Both the position numbers and the translations under genes were made by a program. From the NCBI GenBank assembly GCA_021161625.1, contig JAGHAG010000184.1, positions 1 through 9,097 on the forward strand: a stretch of DNA of 9,097 nt, in the 5' to 3' direction. The notes under the pieces are model-generated. The model searched no databases. It had not been told where the DNA came from and saw only the letters and a program-made list of their open reading frames with translations. Position 1 is the first letter of the stretch. Each line of letters opens with the position of its first letter. Shown piece after piece: positions 1 through 5,112 of the stretch. The DNA comes from Elusimicrobiota bacterium. Its GTDB lineage: Bacteria > CG03.

Positions 1-35
1 CCTTAGGTTATTGGGATTTAGGATTTGTAATGTTT

Positions 36-152
36 GTTGCTCGTGGTTCTGGCGTCAGGGACGCTCGCGTGAGATGGCTCACTCTCCGTCCGCTGCGGAC
101 TTATTGCAAAATTCCTCGCTCCCAGAGCCCTGCCTGCCAGAACCACTCGCAA
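36..152. repeat. GC-rich structured intergenic element with long imperfect inverted repeat
   Basis: This block is about 56% G+C (hand count over 31-180), against roughly a third in the neighbouring genes. Its outer arms are 37-53 and 136-152. They pair as a 4-bp TTGC/GCAA end, a 2x2 TC/TC mismatch, then an 11-bp perfect stem GTGGTTCTGGC/GCCAGAACCAC. Inside, CAGGG (56-60) can pair with CCCTG (128-132). Two local hairpins follow: GTGAG/CTCAC around loop ATGG (69-82), and GTCCG/CGGAC around loop CTG (88-100). The strand is unknown, because the inverted repeat folds either way. It could be a dispersed intergenic repeat (MITE- or REP-like), a structured RNA, or a leader for rsmD. No convincing target-site duplication flanks it, and no known RNA family is recognised. 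Confidence 0.55.
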
Positions 153-161
153 TGTAGTTCG

Positions 162-174
162 AGACCTTTGGTCT
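162..174. other. Small hairpin AGACC-TTT-GGTCT
   Basis: A perfect 5-bp stem with a 3-nt loop sits just downstream of the larger inverted repeat. It is not followed by a T-run on either strand, so it does not look like an intrinsic terminator. It may belong to the same structured element. Confidence 0.35.
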
Positions 175-182
175 GCTAAAAA

Positions 183-224
183 GAGGAAAGTGGATAGAGG
201 AAAGAGGACAGAGGGAAGAATGAA
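183..224 (+). repeat. Three 14-bp purine-rich tandem repeats upstream of rsmD
   Basis: The units are 183-196 (GAGGAAAGTGGATA), 197-210 (GAGGAAAGAGGACA) and the more degenerate 211-224 (GAGGGAAGAATGAA). The period is exactly 14 bp. Each unit begins with a GAGG(A/G)AAG core that resembles a Shine-Dalgarno sequence. The third core (211-218) sits about 8 nt before the ATG at 227 and probably serves as the ribosome binding site of rsmD, so the tandem array supplies several SD-like sites. The surrounding tract from about 178 to 245 is almost entirely purine on the plus strand. Confidence 0.6.
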
Positions 225-226
225 AA

Positions 227-778
227 ATGAAAAGAAAGAAAAAATCACATTTGAGTGTTATTGCAGGGATTTATAAAAGAAGAAAAATTTTTACACCAAA
301 AGATGAGGATGTAAGACCCCTTACAGGTATCTGCAAAAAATCAATGTTTGATATTTTAAAGCCAGTAATAAAAGGGGCAAAATTTCTTGACCTTTTTTCA
401 GGCACGGGTTCTGTTGGAATTGAAGCCCTTTCACGGGGGGCTTCTTCTTGCGTGTTTGTTGAATCAAATTCAACTGTTATAAAAACATTGAAGGAGAACC
501 TTAAAAGAATTGGCATTGAGGAAGAAAAATTCAAAATCTTTTACGAAGATGTTTTTTCATTTATTGAAAGGATTGACGAAAAGTTTGATGTTATTTTTGT
601 AGGACCACCTTTTAAACTGGAACTTCCAGAGGATTTTATTGATAAAGTTTTGAGGATTGCATCAGATAAGGGTATTGTAATCCTGCAGAAGTATTCCAGG
701 ACAAAATCCCGTATGGCAAAACAGCCCTATAGAAGTAAAACTTTTGGAGCAACGACCCTTGACTATTACAAGAAATAA
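227..778 (+). CDS. rsmD: RsmD-family 16S rRNA (guanine-N2)-methyltransferase
   Basis: The family methylates N2 of G966 (E. coli numbering) of 16S rRNA with SAM, in the cytoplasm on the assembling 30S subunit. The 183 aa match the usual length. The N-terminal VIAGIYKRRK (11-20) and VRPLTG (29-34) correspond to the family's IIAG.Y.GRK and RPT blocks. SAM motif I is LDLFSGTGSVGIEALSRGA (54-72), followed by the acidic VESN (78-81). The C-terminal YRSKTFGATTLDYY is also family-like. Oddity: motif IV, normally DPP(Y/F), reads GPPF with Gly126 (codon GGA at 602-604), so the catalytic-site Asp is missing. The ATG at 227 has a GAGGGAAG site upstream. A TTG at 251 would give the shorter family-like start M-SVIAG but has no good RBS. 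Family assignment is strong; intact activity is uncertain because of Gly126. The downstream gene overlaps its 3' end. Confidence 0.88.
   Translation: MKRKKKSHLSVIAGIYKRRKIFTPKDEDVRPLTGICKKSMFDILKPVIKGAKFLDLFSGTGSVGIEALSRGASSCVFVESNSTVIKTLKENLKRIGIEEEKFKIFYEDVFSFIERIDEKFDVIFVGPPFKLELPEDFIDKVLRIASDKGIVILQKYSRTKSRMAKQPYRSKTFGATTLDYYKK
746..749 (+). promoter_or_regulatory. Ribosome binding site (GGAG) favouring the TTG start at 759
   Basis: GGAG lies 9 nt before the TTG at 759-761, inside the last codons of rsmD. The alternative TTG at 744 has no purine-rich SD at a suitable distance. This site therefore decides between the two possible starts of the beta-helix gene. The reading frame offers no ATG or GTG near the N-terminus. 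Confidence 0.5.
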
Positions 779-3212
779 ATTCTGGACGATTTTTTTTCTC
801 TTTGCATATTCAAAATTACTTTTTTCATATTTTGTTCTCCCGTCAGAAGTTACAAAGGATGTGGTTTTTAAAGGAGACATTTATCTGCTTGGGGACTGTC
901 ACATAAATAGGGGAGTAAGGGTTCGCATCCTTCCAGGAGCAAAATTTATAATTGGAGATGAAAGAAGTTCGTTTAAAATTCTGAAAAAAATAGGAAAAAG
1001 ACAGATAAATGTTGCCATTGATAAAAAACCAACTTTGATTGTTGAAGGGGAACTTGTGGTTGAGGGAAGTTATGAGCTTCCTGTTTTTCTGGGAAGATAT
1101 TTTGAAAAAGGTGTTTCAGGCATCAGATGGGGTGGCATTGCTGTTGTGGGAGATGGAAAAATTTATCTTGAAAATACAAAAGTGGAAAATGCTTTTTTCG
1201 GGGTTCTTTTAGGAGATAATTCCCAGGGAATTTTAAAACACATGAGAATTTCCAACTGTGCAATTGGAGTAATTGCTGCAAACAGTGCAGGTGTGGTTGT
1301 TGAAAATTCAAAAATTTTGAGAAATGTAGTTTCAGGTGTTGAAATTTATGACGGCGGAAGGATTAAAGTGGAAGGTTGCAGAATTTCAGAAAATAAAATA
1401 AATGGCATTCTCTCAAAACATCACGGAACACTGGAACTTCAAAAGAGCATTATTACAGATAATAAAGTGGGGCTTAGATTAAAGGATGCTTCACAGTGGA
1501 ATTTAAAAGAGAATAAAATTTACAACAACCAGACAAACATTGAAAGCATAAGACCAGTTGAGATAGAAAAAATAAAGCCCAAAAAAGCGGATTATGTATG
1601 GAATGGATTTGTTGAAATTTCAAGGGATTTCGTCGTTCCATACGGGGGTGTTCTGAGGATAGAGCCCGGGACAAAGATTTATATTTCAACCTATTCTGCT
1701 TTAAACTATACCTACAAAATAAAAACTCAAACTGAAGAAATCCCTCTTACAGATAATAAAAAGTGTGAAATTATTGTAAAGGGAAGAATTTATATAAACG
1801 GCACTTCTGACAGAAAAGTTGCACTTTTCCCGTCAAACAATTTTGGTGGATTTATTCTGGCAGGGTCTGAAAATTCAATTGTTAAGGGGTTTTCTGTTTC
1901 TGGTGGGGAAAAGGTTTTTTATCTTGTAAGTGATAACAAAACTTTATTTAAAGATACAAGTTTTGAAGATACAAATCAGGCAGTTGTTTTAATGGAAGTT
2001 TCGCAAGGAACTTTTGAAAACACAAAATTTAAGAATTGCAATTATGGTATTCTTATCTATGATAATGCAAATGTAAACTTAAAAAATTGCAGATTTGCCA
2101 ATTGTCGCATCTCCTTAGGGGCTTTGAACTCTTCAAAAGCTGAAATTTATGAAAGCACATTTGAAAAAAATAAAGTTGCTTTTTTAGGTGAAGAAAAATC
2201 GGGAGTGAATTTAAGAGCAAGCAGATTTTTTGAAAACAAAACAGGGGTCTTTTTAAAAGAGAGCGCCTTTGCTGACATTTCTGAAAACAGTTTTTCAAAA
2301 AACATCACAGGAATTTTTTGTTCACCAATGACATCTGTTTTTATAGCAAACAATGTTTTTGCAGAAAACGAGAACGCAGTTTTGAAGGATATAAATGCAA
2401 GGGTGGATGAAGAAAAAAATAATTTTCTAAAAAACGTCCGAAATTCAGAATTTGTTGCAACCAAAAACCCCACCACAAAAGGGGTTTTATATGAAAGTGA
2501 GGTATGGGAAGGCGAGGTTGTTCTTGAGGGAGATATCTTTGTCAAAAAGGATGTTTGCCTTTACATAAAAGACGGCACAAAGGTTGTTTTTAATCAATCA
2601 AAAGAAGATTTTAATTATTTTGCCAATATTCAGGGGCAGGATGTGGAAATTACAAATTCAGGTCTTGTTGACATTATTGTGGAAGGGGACATTCGTGTTG
2701 AAGATGGGGAAGAAACGGTTTTTTTGAGTGAAGGGGGCGGGGCAATCATTTTTACAAAGGAAGGGCAGGGAAAAATTGGAGGTGCTAATTTCAAGAATTC
2801 AAACGGAATAAATCTTTTTGATAAAAGTTTTGTTCAGATTGAAAATACAATTTTTGAAAATATCCAGAAGGGGATTTCTCTCAGAGGGAATTCCCATCTT
2901 GTTTTCAAAAAATCAAGAATTTTAGATTCTGAGAATGGAATTTCTGTTTTTGAGAATGGAATTTTAGATATTTCCCTTTCCATAATAACCCGGTGCAAAA
3001 TCGGGTTAAACATTTCTGGCGGTGGGGTTTCTGTTAAAAGCAATCTCATAAGCAAAAACAAAACTGCCCTGAAATTCTTATATGGAAGTGTGGTTCTTGA
3101 GGATAACACTTTTCTTGCAAATGAAATAGCGATTCTTACAGATAAGAAACTTTTTCAGGGAAATAATCGCTTTTTTGGAAATGTCAATGATTTCTCTACT
3201 CCGGTTCCGTGA
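759..3212 (+). CDS. Exported three-module right-handed beta-helix repeat protein
   Basis: The function is unknown; this is a large secreted or envelope protein of the parallel beta-helix (NosD/CASH-like) kind. The longest frame opens at TTG 744 (822 aa). TTG 759 (817 aa) is preferred because GGAG precedes it by 9 nt. Residue numbers below count from 744. Residues 11-31 form a hydrophobic signal or anchor segment after a basic start, with no lipobox Cys and no clear AxA cleavage site. Three homologous modules follow, at about 43-270, 287-580 and 590-822. Each opens with a capping strand ending in a PGT-like turn (RILPGAKFIIG 61-71, RIEPGTKIYIS 305-315, YIKDGTKVVFN 607-617). Each then has an I(I)V(E/K)G strand (99-102, 343-347, 644-648) and a run of Asn-rich rungs such as NSKILRN and ENSFSKN. 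Such folds often bind or cleave polysaccharides or act in adhesion, but no catalytic signature is recognised. The gene overlaps the rsmD end, so coupled translation is likely. Confidence 0.85.
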   Translation: MTITRNKFWTIFFLFAYSKLLFSYFVLPSEVTKDVVFKGDIYLLGDCHINRGVRVRILPGAKFIIGDERSSFKILKKIGKRQINVAIDKKPTLIVEGELVVEGSYELPVFLGRYFEKGVSGIRWGGIAVVGDGKIYLENTKVENAFFGVLLGDNSQGILKHMRISNCAIGVIAANSAGVVVENSKILRNVVSGVEIYDGGRIKVEGCRISENKINGILSKHHGTLELQKSIITDNKVGLRLKDASQWNLKENKIYNNQTNIESIRPVEIEKIKPKKADYVWNGFVEISRDFVVPYGGVLRIEPGTKIYISTYSALNYTYKIKTQTEEIPLTDNKKCEIIVKGRIYINGTSDRKVALFPSNNFGGFILAGSENSIVKGFSVSGGEKVFYLVSDNKTLFKDTSFEDTNQAVVLMEVSQGTFENTKFKNCNYGILIYDNANVNLKNCRFANCRISLGALNSSKAEIYESTFEKNKVAFLGEEKSGVNLRASRFFENKTGVFLKESAFADISENSFSKNITGIFCSPMTSVFIANNVFAENENAVLKDINARVDEEKNNFLKNVRNSEFVATKNPTTKGVLYESEVWEGEVVLEGDIFVKKDVCLYIKDGTKVVFNQSKEDFNYFANIQGQDVEITNSGLVDIIVEGDIRVEDGEETVFLSEGGGAIIFTKEGQGKIGGANFKNSNGINLFDKSFVQIENTIFENIQKGISLRGNSHLVFKKSRILDSENGISVFENGILDISLSIITRCKIGLNISGGGVSVKSNLISKNKTALKFLYGSVVLEDNTFLANEIAILTDKKLFQGNNRFFGNVNDFSTPVP
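2917..2979 (+). repeat. 21-bp tandem repeat within the third beta-helix module
   Basis: Three consecutive 21-bp units start at 2917, 2938 and 2959. Units 1 and 2 agree at 17 of 21 positions by hand count, and unit 3 repeats the first 11 bases of unit 1 exactly (GAATTTTAGAT). Being a multiple of three, the units encode heptads of the form (R/G)-I-x-x-x-E-N: RILDSEN, GISVFEN, GILDISL (residues 725-745). This looks like local slippage or duplication that adds turns to the helix. Confidence 0.6.
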
Positions 3213-3422
3213 TTATCTGAAAAAACTCAGTATCAGCGAAAAAAGGATACTTAAAACTATACAGGTTGTAATGGGAAAGTAAAAGGTGAAATTTTCCTTT
3301 TTTATGTAAATATCACCGGGTAATTTTCCAAGGAAAGGAACTTTTGGAACAACGAACAAAAGTAAACCAATCAGGATAAAGACAATTCCTAAAATCACAA
3401 AAAATTTTGCTACATTACCCAT
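3213..3422 (-). CDS. DUF2905 family small membrane protein
   Basis: This is a 69-aa protein with two membrane segments, about 6-27 and 48-67. They flank the conserved family core PFLGKLPGDIYIKKENFTFY (29-48), continuing into FPITTC (49-54), which is the DUF2905 hallmark. The family is widespread in bacteria and has no established function; the protein should sit in the inner membrane. The start (ATG, complement of 3420-3422) fits the usual family N-terminus, but no Shine-Dalgarno is visible. A weak -10-like TAAAAT on the minus strand (3439-3434) lies so close that the message would be nearly leaderless. Its stop codon (3213-3215) directly abuts the TGA of the convergent beta-helix gene (3210-3212), leaving no room for a terminator. 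Family call is confident; function unknown. Confidence 0.88.
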   Translation of the reverse strand: MGNVAKFFVILGIVFILIGLLLFVVPKVPFLGKLPGDIYIKKENFTFYFPITTCIVLSILFSLILSFFR

Positions 3423-3474
3423 ACGTTTATTTTATTTTAGAAAAAATTTGCATAATTTTCCATCACTATGTTAT

Positions 3475-3503
3475 TTCACTTTAAAAGGCAGATTTTGTAT
3501 AAT
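3475..3503 (+). promoter_or_regulatory. Sigma70-type promoter of the DUF47-PiT-malQ-PBP operon
   Basis: A consensus -10 hexamer TATAAT is at 3498-3503. A -35-like TTCACT (4 of 6 to TTGACA) is at 3475-3480, with an ideal 17-bp spacer. Transcription would begin near 3510, giving a leader of roughly 22 nt before the ATG at 3532. No Pho-box-like direct repeat was recognised, so phosphate control cannot be inferred from this sequence. Confidence 0.7.
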
Positions 3504-3520
3504 GCAGAAAATAAAAAAGC

Positions 3521-3526
3521 GGAGGT
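3521..3526 (+). promoter_or_regulatory. Strong ribosome binding site GGAGGT for the DUF47 gene
   Basis: GGAGGT lies 5 nt before the ATG at 3532. It is the strongest Shine-Dalgarno in the window and fixes the DUF47 start. Later genes of the cluster have weak or no SD and probably depend on coupling. Confidence 0.8.
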
Positions 3527-3531
3527 AAATT

Positions 3532-4173
3532 ATGTTTGGAAGAAAAAAGGAAAAAGAAGTTAAAAAACTGATTATGATGCACCTTGAAAAAGTAAGCATT
3601 GTCCTGAACAGCATGCAGGATTCGGTCAAATTTTATCTGGACGGTAAAATTAAAGAGGCAAAGGAAAGCGGATATCAAACACATCTGGTTGAAGAAGAAG
3701 CAGACAGTTTAAGAAGAGAAATAATTGAAAAACTCCACAAGGGTGCATTTCTCCCTGCTTTTAGAGAGGATTTAATAGGATTTGTTGCCCAGCAGGACAA
3801 AATTGCAGACAGGAGTGAGTCCTGCTGCGATTTCTTTTTGACCCAGAGACCAGAGGTTCCTGAAGAGTTTATAGAAAAATTTAATGAACTTCTCCAGGCA
3901 ACTGTCAAAACTTTCAGTCCGTATAAGGAAGCCATTGTCTCAATGTTTGAAGATTACGAAGTTGTAAAGAGGAATATTAAAAATGTTAATACTTTTGAAG
4001 AGGAGGCGGATACAGTTGAGTGGCATCTTACAAGGGATATTTTTTCATCAAAACTGGACCTTGCAAGAAAAATTCACCTGAGACAATTTGTGTTTCACAT
4101 TGTTGAAGTTTCAGATGTGATTGAAGACGCTGCTGATAATCTTGATATTTTTATTGTAAAGTATCAGGTATAA
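3532..4173 (+). CDS. DUF47 / PhoU-like Pit accessory protein
   Basis: A 213-aa, all-helical cytoplasmic protein of the DUF47 (PhoU-like, TIGR00153/YkaA-type) family. Members usually lie beside a pit gene and are thought to modulate low-affinity phosphate uptake. Two PhoU-like helical repeats are visible, each with an acidic EEEAD motif (54-58 and 156-160). Each is followed by a second acidic helix, DKIADRSE (89-96) and VSDVIEDAAD (193-202). These are the positions that bind metal clusters in PhoU-like folds. The length is typical for the family. It is the first gene after a good promoter, has a strong RBS, and is separated from the PiT gene by only 3 nt, which supports a transporter-partner role. 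True PhoU is less likely because no pst genes are visible and the neighbour is PiT. Confidence 0.9.
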   Translation: MFGRKKEKEVKKLIMMHLEKVSIVLNSMQDSVKFYLDGKIKEAKESGYQTHLVEEEADSLRREIIEKLHKGAFLPAFREDLIGFVAQQDKIADRSESCCDFFLTQRPEVPEEFIEKFNELLQATVKTFSPYKEAIVSMFEDYEVVKRNIKNVNTFEEEADTVEWHLTRDIFSSKLDLARKIHLRQFVFHIVEVSDVIEDAADNLDIFIVKYQV

Positions 4174-4176
4174 AAA

Positions 4177-5112
4177 ATGATAAAATTTTTGCCCGGTATT
4201 TATCTTGGATGGGGTCTTGGCTCAAATGATGCCGCGAATGTATTCGGCCCTCAGGCATATTCTGGCATTATCAGTTACAGGGGTGCTGTGGTTCTTACTG
4301 CTGTTTTTGTTATTCTCGGTTCTCTTATTGAAGGAGATAAGTGTTTTGCGCAGATTGGTCAGATGACTGCCACAACAGGATGGGTGGAGGTTTTTATCGC
4401 AACTCTGTGTGCTGCTATTATGATGAACCTGATGAGTTATCTTAAAATTCCTGCATCTTCCTCTCATTCCATAGTTGGCTCTCTCATAGGGGTAAGCCTT
4501 GCTTTTGGAAGGGCGGTTTCCATGGCAAAGGTCTGGAAGTCAGTTATCTGCTGGATTATTACCCCGATAGGGGCAGCAATTATGGCTTTTATTCTGTATC
4601 ATCTTCTTTCGTATTTGTGGGCAAGCAGAATAAAAAATCTTGTCGTCCTGAACCTCACAATAAAAATCGCAGCGATTTTAATCGGCTGCTATGGAGCGTA
4701 TTCTCTGGGTGCCAATAATCTTGCAAACATTGTTGGAAGTTATGTTGGAGCAGGGTTAATATCTCCCCTCAATGCGAAAATTCTGGGTGGTCTGGCAATT
4801 GCTTTTGGAGTTGTTACATATTCCAAAAATGTCATGCAGACCGTAGGCACAGGAATTACGGTTCTTGAACCCTTCAGTGCTCTTGTTTCTATTTTAAGCG
4901 GTGCAATTCTTCTGCATATTTTTGCAGAAATTGGTGTTCCTGTTTCTTCATCTCAGGCAATTGTCGGCGCTGTTTTTGGCGTTGGGCTTGTAAAAAGCAC
5001 AAGAACTGTAAGCTACAAAAAACTGGCACAGATTTTTACCGGATGGGTTGCAACTCTTGCAGGCACAATATTTTTTGGTTTTTTAATCAGCAGTTTTTAT
5101 AAACTTTTCTGA
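4177..5112 (+). CDS. PiT-family inorganic phosphate transporter
   Basis: An inner-membrane cation-coupled phosphate symporter of 311 aa, the short form common when paired with DUF47. The inverted two-repeat architecture is visible. First signature GSNDAANVFGP is at 15-25, with PASSSHSIVGSLIG at 92-105. Second signature GANNLANIVG is at 178-187, with PVSSSQAIVGAVFGVG at 255-270. A VMQTVGTGIT segment lies at 219-228. Hydrophobic segments cover nearly the whole chain. In the second signature Asn181 replaces the Asp of the classic GAND motif; the first keeps Asp17. AGGT at 4166-4169 gives a modest RBS 7 nt before the ATG. The related sulfate permease CysP belongs to the same superfamily, but the adjacent DUF47 gene favours phosphate. 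The stop overlaps the malQ start as TGATG. Confidence 0.9.
   Translation: MIKFLPGIYLGWGLGSNDAANVFGPQAYSGIISYRGAVVLTAVFVILGSLIEGDKCFAQIGQMTATTGWVEVFIATLCAAIMMNLMSYLKIPASSSHSIVGSLIGVSLAFGRAVSMAKVWKSVICWIITPIGAAIMAFILYHLLSYLWASRIKNLVVLNLTIKIAAILIGCYGAYSLGANNLANIVGSYVGAGLISPLNAKILGGLAIAFGVVTYSKNVMQTVGTGITVLEPFSALVSILSGAILLHIFAEIGVPVSSSQAIVGAVFGVGLVKSTRTVSYKKLAQIFTGWVATLAGTIFFGFLISSFYKLF

Noticed and set aside
151..175. tRNA-like T-loop (TTCGA near 158)
   Set aside because: No 5-bp T-stem, anticodon arm or acceptor stem can be assembled around it.
18..248. Minus-strand 76-codon open frame across the GC-rich block
   Set aside because: It runs through hairpins and the purine tract, which gives it an artificial Phe/Leu-rich N-terminus. 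It has no RBS and no recognisable domain, and it overlaps the rsmD start. It is best explained as chance coding over a structured repeat.
220..276. Short plus-strand frame beginning at ATG 220 (18 codons) as an upstream ORF
   Set aside because: The SD-like core ends too close to this ATG, the frame stops at once, and the ATG at 227 is better spaced and opens the RsmD frame.
2147..2545. Minus-strand 132-codon open frame inside the beta-helix gene
   Set aside because: It is Ser/Phe/Lys-rich as expected for the reverse of an A-rich Asn/Glu/Lys gene. It has no domain, RBS or neighbours, and is a shadow of the plus-strand gene.
744..3212. Beta-helix repeats as a CRISPR-like or DNA-level repeat array
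   Set aside because: Apart from the 21-bp units at 2917-2979, the repetition is visible only in the protein; at DNA level the rungs are diverged and there are no regular spacers.
3229..3251. Inverted repeat AGTATC/GATACT as a terminator for the beta-helix gene
   Set aside because: It is a 6-bp AT-rich stem with an 11-nt loop and no following T-run, and it lies inside the DUF2905 coding sequence.
3481..3684. Minus-strand 67-codon open frame over the operon promoter
   Set aside because: It overlaps a consensus promoter, the strong RBS and the well-supported DUF47 start. It has low-complexity Phe content and no family resemblance.
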